NCBI GenBank assembly: GCA_030016465.1
Contig: JASEJL010000024.1
Coordinates: forward strand, 1 to 8,242
Direction of reading: 5' to 3'
Source: Patescibacteria group bacterium
GTDB lineage: Bacteria; Patescibacteriota; Minisyncoccia; Minisyncoccales; DG-74-1
DNA: 8,242 bases
Shown here one piece after another: positions 1 through 5,197 of the stretch. Within the stretch, counting starts at the first letter, position 1. Each line of letters opens with the position of its first letter. The translations under genes and the position numbers were made by a program. Below the pieces are notes generated by a model that saw only the letters and a list, made by a program, of their open reading frames with translations, had not been told where the DNA came from and ran no database searches.

Positions 1-2
1 AA

Positions 3-116
3 TTACTTTTGTTAAAAGTCGAAAAACAATTTTCCGTAAATAAAGAAATTGGGGCCAGAAGAGAAAAAATAGGAAAGTGGACATTTTTTCCAGGAAAGGT
101 GACTGTTAGGTTTTGA
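3..116 (+). CDS. 3' end of an unidentified gene (partial)
   Basis: An open frame runs from the left edge through 37 codons to a TGA at 114-116. It ends with the residues GKWTFFPGKVTVRF, which look like a genuine protein C-terminus (alternating basic and hydrophobic residues, a likely beta strand), whereas the other two frames here hit stops. I do not recognise the family; most of the protein lies outside the window. No terminator follows it. The call rests only on frame openness and residue composition, so it could still be chance in AT-rich DNA. Confidence 0.4.
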   Translation, partial: LLLLKVEKQFSVNKEIGARREKIGKWTFFPGKVTVRF

Positions 117-171
117 AAAATAATTAATTAAAATTAGAGGAGTTTCTGAATTTTTGCCTTTTATTCTTACG

Positions 172-411
172 AAGCTGGGTCTCGTAAATCATTTATTGGA
201 ATTTTATTGTATAGGAATTTCAATAATTCCTAGATAAAACCCGCTCTAATTTTGCCGTGTCAAAAGGATAAAAATATCACAAAAAACCTGTAAGCATTAT
301 TTAACCTTCGCGGCACAGAGGACGAATAGCCCCGAGCGAGCCAAGCGAGCGAGTGTGCCGCCAAAGAAATACCTCGCAAAATTAGAGCAAAATATCGCAA
401 AATTTTCTAAA
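172..411 (+). repeat. Composite dispersed repeat, copy 1 (interrupted)
   Basis: Three blocks match 2328-2439. Block one is 24 identical bases (172-195 with 2328-2351). Block two is a diverged match starting at ACAGAGG (315-333 with 2352-2370). Block three is 34 bases with one mismatch (360-393 with 2388-2421), continuing through AAAATTTTCTAAA. Relative to copy 2, this copy carries about 110 extra bases between blocks one and two. The extra piece contains a hairpin (212-232) and a 13-base sequence, GCTCTAATTTTGC (243-255), that is the exact inverse of 376-388 in block three. No clear coding frame spans it. It may be a decayed mobile element or gene remnant. Confidence 0.7.
212..232 (+). other. 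Hairpin inside the interrupted repeat
   Basis: TAGGAATT (212-219) pairs perfectly with AATTCCTA (225-232) across a 5-base loop. It lies in the segment missing from repeat copy 2. It is AT-rich with no T-tract after it, so it does not look like a terminator. Confidence 0.5.
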
Positions 412-423
412 AGAAAATTTTGC
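397..423 (+). other. Perfect 12-bp hairpin, 3-base loop
   Basis: GCAAAATTTTCT (397-408) is the exact inverse of AGAAAATTTTGC (412-423) with the loop AAA. The first arm is the end of the composite repeat. The second arm is absent from copy 2, so the hairpin is specific to this copy. It could be an element end or a weak bidirectional terminator; there is no T-run directly after it. Confidence 0.6.
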
Positions 424-488
424 CTAGGTGCTTGAAGTTGAGTTTTCTTATTTGACTTTTCTTTTGATTTCAAAATGTGATAAGATTC

Positions 489-602
489 ACCCTGTTAAAT
501 AATTTTAAATTTTTTTATGATAGGTTTTGTTATATCTATGTGTTACAATTTAGATAGGTAAAATGTTTTTAAGAAATAGGCTTAACTCTTATTTAACAGG
601 GT
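489..602 (+). promoter_or_regulatory. 14-bp inverted repeat flanking the hicB promoter region
   Basis: ACCCTGTTAAATAA (489-502) is repeated exactly in inverse at 589-602. The right arm ends six bases before the hicB ATG and contains the only purine-rich ribosome-binding candidate (AGGG). Between the arms lies an extended -10 candidate, TGT followed by TACAAT (541-549), with no good -35. Because HicB proteins commonly repress their own operon, the arms are candidate operator half-sites, or a long stem covering the start. The inverted repeat is seen directly; its role is inferred. Confidence 0.5.
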
Positions 603-608
603 AAATAT

Positions 609-857
609 ATGGCTAAAGAATTAAAACAATTTAAAGTTATTATTGAACAAGACGAGGACGGTTATTTTGTGGCTTCAGTCCCGGCTTTGCCCGGCTGTTA
701 TACTCAAGCTAAGATGCTTCTAGGACTTAAAAAGAGAATTCGGGAAGCAATTTTGCTTTGTCTTAAAGTTGCCGAGATGGATCCACAATATCGCAGACGC
801 CTAAAAGATTTGGCTTATGAACCAAGTTTTGTAGGGCTTGAAATGGTAAAAGTATGA
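609..857 (+). CDS. hicB: HicB-family antitoxin, short form
   Basis: This 82-residue protein matches the HicB (UPF0150) fold. It has an N-terminal strand FKVIIEQDEDGYFVASVP, the conserved PALPGCYTQA turn, and a helix KKRIREAILLCLKV. It ends shortly after and lacks a separate helix-turn-helix or ribbon-helix-helix domain, as in many short HicB proteins. HicB antitoxins bind and block the HicA mRNA interferase and usually autoregulate. The ATG at 609 follows a weak AGGG. Its stop overlaps the start of hicA by four bases (ATGA at 854-857), the usual translationally coupled layout. Since hicA downstream is broken, this antitoxin may now be an orphan. Confidence 0.85.
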   Translation: MAKELKQFKVIIEQDEDGYFVASVPALPGCYTQAKMLLGLKKRIREAILLCLKVAEMDPQYRRRLKDLAYEPSFVGLEMVKV

Positions 858-1109
858 GCGGGAGGTTGCCAATTCTTAAAGCTCGCGATGTAATTCGTAT
901 TCTTAAGAAAACTTTGATTTTATGAATTACGTCAAAGTGGCTCTCATCTTTGTCTTAAACATCCAGATGGTAGATTTACTTTAGTTCCTCGCCATGGCGG
1001 CGAAGATATTGGCCGGGGACTTTTACGTCAGATTCTCCACGAAATTAATATTTCGCCAGAAGACTTTTTAAAATTGTTATACAGAGGAATAGAAAAAATG
1101 AAAAAATAG
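854..1109 (+). pseudogene. hicA: HicA-family mRNA interferase toxin, frameshifted
   Basis: The start ATG overlaps the hicB stop. The first frame reads MSGRLPILKARDVIRILKKT, the typical HicA N-terminus, then reaches TGA at 923-925. From about 918 the next frame continues as FYELRQSGSHLCLKHPDGR and later GGEDIGRGLLRQILHEINIS and PEDFLKLL, the conserved HicA C-terminal half, ending in TAG at 1107-1109. The GSH segment holds the catalytic histidine of the family. The two parts join with one extra base near 911-917. HicA is a small double-stranded-RNA-binding-like fold that cleaves mRNA. As written, neither half can make a full toxin. A sequencing or assembly error in this AT-rich stretch could produce the same picture. 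Confidence 0.85.
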
Positions 1110-1129
1110 GTGTCAACTTTATTTTTCTC
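1101..1129 (+). repeat. Small hairpin repeat, copy 1
   Basis: An A-rich arm (AAAAATA, 1102-1108) and a T-rich arm (TATTTTT, 1120-1126) frame the loop GGTGTCAACT. The hicA stop codon lies in the left arm, so the element abuts or has replaced the end of hicA. It matches copies at 1498 and 1578. Confidence 0.55.
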
Positions 1130-1146
1130 ATACAGGATTTAAATTT

Positions 1147-1467
1147 ATGCAAGAAGAAATTAAAGAGGTTTTAGGAGAATATAAAAAACACACTGATGAA
1201 AAATTTGAAGAAATCAAAAGGTATTTTGATATTGTCAAAGAGGATTTTGACAGTAAGGTAAAGTTAATTGCTGAACAATACGATTCAATTATAGAAAAGT
1301 TAGACATCCATGAAGCAAAATTAGTTTCAATTGAAAAGAATATAGAGATAATGAAAGTGGACATTTCTTTTATTAAAAACTCTCTCAAGAAAAAAGTAGA
1401 TATTGAAGAATTTGAGGCACTGGAAAGACGGGTAGCAATTTTAGAGGCAAAGCTTAACTCTATTTAG
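1147..1467 (+). CDS. Small coiled-coil protein, function unknown
   Basis: This 106-residue, highly charged protein has no signal peptide or membrane segment. Heptad-like spacing of I, L, V and F runs through nearly its whole length, for example IEKLDIHEAKLVSIEKNIEI at about residues 49-68 and VDIEEFEALERRVAILEAKL near the C-terminus. It should form a long alpha-helical coiled coil. Similar short coiled-coil proteins ending in an EALERRV-ILEAKL pattern are, as I recall them, frequent and uncharacterised in Parcubacteria-type genomes. The ATG at 1147 follows AGGA at 1134-1137, nine bases upstream. It sits alone between hairpin repeats, so context gives no function. A reverse-strand frame over the same bases is a mirror of the A-rich composition. 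Confidence 0.7.
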   Translation: MQEEIKEVLGEYKKHTDEKFEEIKRYFDIVKEDFDSKVKLIAEQYDSIIEKLDIHEAKLVSIEKNIEIMKVDISFIKNSLKKKVDIEEFEALERRVAILEAKLNSI

Positions 1468-1497
1468 AGATACAAAAGGCAGAAACAGAAAATGTTT

Positions 1498-1527
1498 GAA
1501 AAAATGGGATCAATTCTATTTTTCTTT
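1498..1527 (+). repeat. Small hairpin repeat, copy 2
   Basis: GAAAAAAT (1498-1505) and ATTTTTC (1518-1524) enclose GGGATCAATTCT, then CTTT. This is the same arrangement as copies 1 and 3, with loop changes GGTGTCAACT to GGGATCAATT. Confidence 0.55.
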
Positions 1528-1577
1528 AGGGCTGTGGATAATTCGCTTGATTTGATTAGTTGTTTTTGATGTAAAAA

Positions 1578-1617
1578 GAAAAATGGTGTCAACTCTATTT
1601 TCTTCTGTAGAAAATAG
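1578..1617 (+). repeat. Small hairpin repeat, copy 3, with a second stem
   Basis: GAAAAAT (1578-1584) and ATTTTC (1597-1602) enclose GGTGTCAACTCT. The right arm can alternatively pair downstream: CTATTTTC (1595-1602) with GAAAATAG (1610-1617) across a 7-base loop. The two stems are mutually exclusive. The rest of the gene-free stretch 1468-1796 holds nothing else I can identify except the promoter at 1713. Confidence 0.55.
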
Positions 1618-1712
1618 GAAGATGTATCTTTTTTCACATCCATTTCACTTACTTCTTAAATATCCCCGCCAATACCCTTTCACTTACATTTTAGATGACT
1701 TAATACGAGAGT

Positions 1713-1741
1713 TTGACATTGCTTTTTAAAAATGATATTCT
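1713..1741 (+). promoter_or_regulatory. Sigma70-type promoter for the 60-residue ORF
   Basis: TTGACA (1713-1718), a 17-base spacer, and TATTCT (1736-1741) preceded by TGA, which gives an extended -10. The start codon at 1797 lies about 50 bases after the expected transcription start and has AGGTG at 1784-1788 as a ribosome-binding site. Confidence 0.6.
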
Positions 1742-1796
1742 CAAAATAGATATGGTCCAAACAACATAAGTAAAAATTAAATCAGGTGCAATTAAA

Positions 1797-1979
1797 ATGC
1801 CTTCTAAAATAATAGAAGCTATTTTTGAAGAACTCCGTTTATTAAGAAACGAGATTAGATTGCTTTTACCCCAAGAAGAATTAGAAGAGTATGCTCATCC
1901 AGATCGTATTAGACGTTCCTATCAAAAAGCAATTAAAAAATATCCCCCTGAAGAAATAAGGATGTTTCTGAATTTCTGA
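1797..1979 (+). CDS. Small hypothetical protein (60 residues)
   Basis: This short, charged, probably all-helical protein contains LRLLRNEIRLLLPQEELEEY followed by a basic helix around DRIRRSYQKAIKKYPP. It has no membrane segment or cysteine. The style fits small CPR proteins of the form LRNEI-LLLPQE-LEEY that I have seen described only as hypothetical. Two independent features support expression: a good promoter at 1713-1741 and AGGTG eight bases before the ATG. The last residues (MFLNF) and the stop are encoded by a 17-base repeat also found at 6314-6330, so the original C-terminus may have been replaced. Function unknown; partnership with a lost neighbour is possible. Confidence 0.6.
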   Translation: MPSKIIEAIFEELRLLRNEIRLLLPQEELEEYAHPDRIRRSYQKAIKKYPPEEIRMFLNF

Positions 1980-1980
1980 A
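1960..1980 (+). repeat. Dispersed repeat GTTTCTGAATTTCTGAA, copy 1
   Basis: Bases 1964-1980 are identical to 6314-6330 and the preceding GGA also matches, giving 20 of 21 bases. The copy overlaps the 3' end of the 60-residue ORF. A partial match, GTTTCTGAATTT, lies at 142-153. Confidence 0.6.
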
Positions 1981-1997
1981 TTTTCCTATTTCTTACA

Positions 1998-2025
1998 TTG
2001 TTTTATTCCGTGAATTCAATATAAT
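1998..2025 (+). promoter_or_regulatory. Promoter with consensus -10, near-leaderless start
   Basis: TTGTTT (1998-2003), a 16-base spacer, and a perfect TATAAT (2020-2025). Transcription would start near 2031-2033, at or one to three bases before the ATG at 2034. The message would therefore be leaderless, consistent with the absence of any Shine-Dalgarno sequence. Confidence 0.55.
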
Positions 2026-2033
2026 AAAAATAT

Positions 2034-2366
2034 ATGGCTACCATTACTATTTCGAAAAGGAAAATTTCAAAAAAGATAAAATTAAATCGTTACGCTGGCA
2101 AATGGGTGGCTTTTGTTGAGGGGAAAATTGTTGCTTATAATAAGAACCTTAGTGATTTAATGAAGGAGATTGATTTAATGGGGCTTAGAAAAAAAGCCTC
2201 GATTTTTCTTGTTCCGAGAAAAGATGAAGGTCCCTATGTTTTGATTATTTTACGAAAAAAGAATTTTCTTATTTTGAACAAGATAATCAATCTTTTTCAA
2301 TTATCGAAGTTAAGTTTAGACATGGTAAAGCTGGGTCTCGTAAATCATTTAACAGAGGGCAAATAG
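2034..2366 (+). CDS. DUF5678-like protein, probably frameshifted and truncated
   Basis: Residues 1-70 look like a real domain: a basic N-terminus, then NRYAGKWVAFVEGKIVAYNK, a helix around LSDLMKEIDLMG, and ASIFLVPRKDEGPYVL. The YAGKWVA-EGK-VA core resembles the DUF5678 family. After residue 70 this frame becomes unconvincing (ILRKKNFLILNKI). The third frame from 2240 instead reads FDYFTKKEFSYFEQDNQSFS and then IIEVKFRHGK, which is more protein-like and recalls the segment before the catalytic domain in DUF5678 proteins fused to retropepsin-like proteases. That link is from memory and weak. From 2328 a dispersed repeat replaces the sequence. I judge this a gene remnant, although the 110-residue frame might still be translated. 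Confidence 0.6.
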   Translation: MATITISKRKISKKIKLNRYAGKWVAFVEGKIVAYNKNLSDLMKEIDLMGLRKKASIFLVPRKDEGPYVLIILRKKNFLILNKIINLFQLSKLSLDMVKLGLVNHLTEGK

Positions 2367-2439
2367 CGCCAAAGCGATTGATGGGCTGCCAAAGAAATAC
2401 CTTGCAAAATTAGAGCAAAATGGGGTAAAATTTTCTAAA
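2328..2439 (+). repeat. Composite dispersed repeat, copy 2 (shorter)
   Basis: This copy matches 172-411 in three blocks but lacks about 110 bases present in copy 1. It begins inside the DUF5678-like reading frame at AAGCTGGGTCTCG and runs to AAAATTTTCTAAA. One frame of its second half, extending to about 2504, stays open (DGLPKKYLAKLEQNGVKFSK), so a decayed coding origin is possible, but I recognise no family. The rest of the spacer to 2507 shows no clear promoter for the next gene. Confidence 0.7.
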
Positions 2440-2507
2440 CGAGGTTATATTCAACTAAGTGAAAGGGGGTTTCCCAGATTAGTCTTTAGTCTCAAAAAAA
2501 ATAAAAT

Positions 2508-3755
2508 ATGTCAAAAAAACCTATCTATTTATTATTAATTATTATTTTAGGTCTGAGTTTAATTGGTTGGCTTAGTTATTTAGAATTAAGCCAAGAGATG
2601 AAAGAATCAGTCCAGGCTGCTACTACTGATAATGTTTCTGGCTGGGCCTGGTCTGAGAACATTGGCTGGATTAGTTTTAATAATACTACTGGCGGAGGAA
2701 CAGTTAATTACGGTGTTAATATTGATTCAAAGACTGGTGAATTTTCAGGCTATGCCTGGTCAGAAAACATTGGCTGGATTGATTTTGCTCCAGCCGGACC
2801 TTATCCTTCAGATCCCCAATCTTTAGTCAAGCTTGACTTTGGAACAAATAAAGTTTCTGGTTGGGCCAGGGCATTATCTCATGGAGATGACTGGGATGGT
2901 TGGATCAAATTAAGCAAAGGACCAAATGATTCTGGGCCTGATTATGGAGTTTCCCGGCGGCTACCTTGTGAAGGTAAAGGAGGTGTTGCGTCTTTTGAGG
3001 GTTACGCCTGGGGTTCAGATGTTATTGGCTGGATTAAATTCAAAGGCACGGCCCAGGATGGCTCAGACTATAAAGTACAAACTGCCTTGTGCCAAGATTT
3101 ACCTCCTTTGGCCAAAGACTTAGATGTAGCGGTTAAAAAAGACGAGTACTGTACTCGTCCTGCCCATCATTTCTCCTGGAAGTATGTTGACCCTGATGGA
3201 GATGACCAAATTAAATTCCAGTTCCAGGTAACTGATGACAGCACTTGGTCTGATTCAGCAAAAATTGATCGAACAGTTAATGTTGATTATCGAAATGGCA
3301 CGACCAATAACCAGGCGGTGATAGTAAGCACACTTTTATCTGAGAACACACTCTCTTATAATACAACCTATTATTGGCGAGTTAAGGTTTGGGATAAAGA
3401 TGGGATGGAGTCTGATTGGGTTTACGGTCCTTCATTTAAAACTGAAAACCATCCCTATCCTTATGTTAGATTTGAATGGCACCCAACCAGTCCTAAACAA
3501 GGCGAGTCAGTTAAGTTTGAGGACCAGACCGTTATTTACGGAGGAGCGACCACTAAATCCCGGCTTTGGGAATTTCCTGGTGGCAATCCAGCTACTTCTA
3601 CTGAAAAAAAGCCCACAGTTACCTATCACGAAGTCGGGGACCAGAAAATCACTTTAACTGTTACCGATTCTAGTAATTATACCTGTTCGACAACTCAAAG
3701 TCTTAGTGTCAGTATTTTCGAAACTTATGAAGAACCAGTGTCAGAGTCAGAGTAA
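2508..3755 (+). CDS. Secreted GW-repeat / FN3-like / PKD domain protein
   Basis: This 415-residue surface or exported protein has a signal anchor at residues 6-24 (LLLIIILGLSLIG) and a possible VQA/A cleavage after residue 37. Four GW-type repeats follow: SGWAWSENIGWISF (44-57), SGYAWSENIGWIDF (80-93), SGWARALSHGDDWDGWIKL (117-135) and EGYAWGSDVIGWIKF (164-178). Residues about 203-312 form a fibronectin-III-like domain with TYYWRVKVWDKDG. Residues about 318-402 are a PKD-type domain (WEFPGGNP, PTVTYHEVGDQKITLTVTD). Four cysteines (154, 195, 215, 393) could form disulfides. The tail is acidic with no sortase motif. Proteins with GWAWSENIGW repeats are common and uncharacterised in Parcubacteria-like genomes. 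Its position before four minor pilins suggests a pilus-linked adhesin or cell-surface role; that is inference. No Shine-Dalgarno sequence precedes the ATG. Confidence 0.85.
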   Translation: MSKKPIYLLLIIILGLSLIGWLSYLELSQEMKESVQAATTDNVSGWAWSENIGWISFNNTTGGGTVNYGVNIDSKTGEFSGYAWSENIGWIDFAPAGPYPSDPQSLVKLDFGTNKVSGWARALSHGDDWDGWIKLSKGPNDSGPDYGVSRRLPCEGKGGVASFEGYAWGSDVIGWIKFKGTAQDGSDYKVQTALCQDLPPLAKDLDVAVKKDEYCTRPAHHFSWKYVDPDGDDQIKFQFQVTDDSTWSDSAKIDRTVNVDYRNGTTNNQAVIVSTLLSENTLSYNTTYYWRVKVWDKDGMESDWVYGPSFKTENHPYPYVRFEWHPTSPKQGESVKFEDQTVIYGGATTKSRLWEFPGGNPATSTEKKPTVTYHEVGDQKITLTVTDSSNYTCSTTQSLSVSIFETYEEPVSESE

Positions 3756-3758
3756 ACC

Positions 3759-3949
3759 AGGTTAGAAACCTCTCTATTGTGATGTTAAAAAGACTCAATG
3801 GAATTATTTTATCGTCTCGGAATTTGAATATATCAAATTCCGACAGCTCTCAACCTTCGGTTGAGAAGCTGGATCAGATAGGCATAACAAAGATTTCTCA
3901 AAGAGAAAATGGAAAAGATTTTTCAATGGTCGCTTATTAAGCGACCATT
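3759..3949 (+). other. Stem-loop-rich spacer before the pilin genes, possible structured RNA
   Basis: Five stem-loops fill this 240-base gene gap. In order they are: AGGTT/AACCT (3759-3771); TCGGAATTTGA/TCAAATTCCGA, 11 perfect pairs with a 5-base loop (3817-3843); CAGCTCTCAACC with GGTTGAGA-A-GCTG, 12 pairs with one bulged A and a TTC loop (3844-3871); TTTCTC/GAGAAA (3894-3908); and AATGGTCGCTT/AAGCGACCATT, 11 perfect pairs with a 3-base loop (3925-3949). None is followed by a clear T-tract, so simple terminators are not obvious. The element could be a regulatory leader, a processing region or stacked repeats. It matches no riboswitch I know. Confidence 0.5.
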
Positions 3950-3997
3950 TAAGTAGAATACTAGATCTCCTTTCAAAAAAATAAATTTCTAAGCTTA

Positions 3998-4621
3998 ATG
4001 ATTAGAATTAGGAAAAAAAAGTTTGGATTTATCTCGTTTAGAAATCGAAGATTTCTAGGAAGGTTTAAAACCTCATTCTTTCTGACAGGGTTTACTTTAG
4101 TAGAACTGACAGCAGTTTTTGGGATTATTGGCCTTTTGGCTACTTTGGTTTTTGCTAATTATCAAGCCGCTAAAAAAAGATATTTACTTTCCGAAACCAG
4201 TCAAGAAATTGTTGCCCAATTACGTAATGCCCAGAATATGACTTTAGCTGGTACCAAGATTAAAGAAAGCAAGATTAAAGAAAGCGAGATTAGAGGTTAT
4301 GGTATTAGATTTTATTCTGATAAATATATTTGTTTTGGGGATAAAACTTGGCCAGATGCCGTATATAATGAACCTGAAGATAATTTGCCTGGAGATGATT
4401 TGGTTGAAACATTTAATTTACCTCCTCAGATAAAAATTGACACTTCTCATCCTAGCCTTAATATTTTTTTTGAATTTCCTGATGGTCGTCTCTATATCAA
4501 TGGTGCCGAGCAGGGAGGTTTCTCACCCCCAGAAAAAGCAACTATCACTTTAAAATTTAACGGTACTTCTTTAAAAAAAACCATTACCGTTGGTATAGCT
4601 GGAGTAATGGAAGTTGACTAA
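3998..4621 (+). CDS. Type IV prepilin-like protein, FimT/GspH-like minor pseudopilin
   Basis: This 207-residue protein has a long basic leader and the prepilin-peptidase motif LTG|FTLVEL: cleavage after G31, glutamate at +5 (E36), then a hydrophobic helix to about residue 53. The mature part carries the GspH/FimT pattern, with AAKKRYLLSETSQEIVAQLR and NAQNMTLAG early, and a beta-rich C-terminus ending in ITVGIAGVMEVD. An in-frame 15-base tandem duplication gives KIKES twice (residues 87-96, bases 4256-4285). The 31-residue leader is long, but no later start exists before the motif. The protein should be cleaved and N-methylated at the inner membrane and assembled into a pilus or pseudopilus. 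It is first of four prepilin genes; a 24-base gap separates it from the next. Confidence 0.85.
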   Translation: MIRIRKKKFGFISFRNRRFLGRFKTSFFLTGFTLVELTAVFGIIGLLATLVFANYQAAKKRYLLSETSQEIVAQLRNAQNMTLAGTKIKESKIKESEIRGYGIRFYSDKYICFGDKTWPDAVYNEPEDNLPGDDLVETFNLPPQIKIDTSHPSLNIFFEFPDGRLYINGAEQGGFSPPEKATITLKFNGTSLKKTITVGIAGVMEVD

Positions 4622-4645
4622 TTCCCAAAACCAAAATTTTAAACG

Positions 4646-5188
4646 ATGTCTAATAACCAAAATAATCAAGGCCTCACCATTATAGAGATAATGTTTGTTG
4701 TTTTTATTGTTACTTCCAGCCTGGTAGCTGTTTTAGGCTTGGTGGCTTATTCTTTACAACCTGTTTCTCAGAGCCAAATGAAGTTAATTGCTTCTGGTTT
4801 AGCTCAAGAAGGAATAGAAGTGATTCATTCCATCAGGAGATCCTATAAGGATTGGGATGAGTGGTATTCAGCCATTTCCACTACTACAGATTGTTATATT
4901 CAATACAATAGTCAGTGTCTGACCTGTTGTCCTGATATCTGTTGTCCTGATGTTCCAAAGCCCTGTCCAACAACCAATACCCCTCTCAGGCTCGATTCTA
5001 ATACGGGTCTTTATCAATATCAGTTAGGAGATTTCTCTCCTTTTTCTCGGAAAATAACCTTAACCAAAATAGGAGATAACCAGGTTAATGTAAAAGTTGA
5101 AGTGAAATGGCAGGAACGAGGTAAAGAGCATAATTTCATTGTTGAAGGTGAATTATGGAATTGGATGGAAATAAAAAAACCAGACTAA
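4646..5188 (+). CDS. Type IV prepilin-like protein, PilV/GspI-like, with a cysteine cluster
   Basis: This 180-residue protein has a short leader and the motif QG|LTIIEI: cleavage after G9, leucine rather than phenylalanine at +1, glutamate at +5 (E14). A hydrophobic helix runs to about residue 36. QMKLIASGLAQEGIEVIHSIRR then matches the PilV/GspI pattern of small minor pseudopilins. Seven cysteines crowd residues 83-107 (C83, 91, 94, 95, 99, 100, 107), including a tandem CCPDI-CCPDV produced by a 15-base duplication starting at 4925. Disulfides or metal binding are possible. The C-terminus is a beta-rich segment (VNVKVEVKWQERG). It lies 24 bases after the GspH-like gene and 9 bases before the GspJ-like gene, with no Shine-Dalgarno sequence, so it is probably co-transcribed. 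Confidence 0.85.
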   Translation: MSNNQNNQGLTIIEIMFVVFIVTSSLVAVLGLVAYSLQPVSQSQMKLIASGLAQEGIEVIHSIRRSYKDWDEWYSAISTTTDCYIQYNSQCLTCCPDICCPDVPKPCPTTNTPLRLDSNTGLYQYQLGDFSPFSRKITLTKIGDNQVNVKVEVKWQERGKEHNFIVEGELWNWMEIKKPD

Positions 5189-5197
5189 AAATTTACA

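Noticed and set aside
250..435. Open forward frame through the left composite repeat
   Set aside because: It has no convincing start or domain. Its second half matches repeat copy 2 only as diverged DNA, so I treat it as repeat sequence.
1128..1388. 86-residue reverse-strand ORF
   Set aside because: It is the mirror of the A-rich coiled-coil gene and has a serine/isoleucine/phenylalanine-rich composition typical of antisense frames.
1101..1617. CRISPR-like array from the three small repeats
   Set aside because: Spacing is irregular (about 400 and 80 bases), a gene lies between copies, and the copies diverge.
2632..3657. Several alternative-frame ORFs inside the GW-repeat gene
   Set aside because: They are shadows of the 415-residue frame, which has clear domains throughout.
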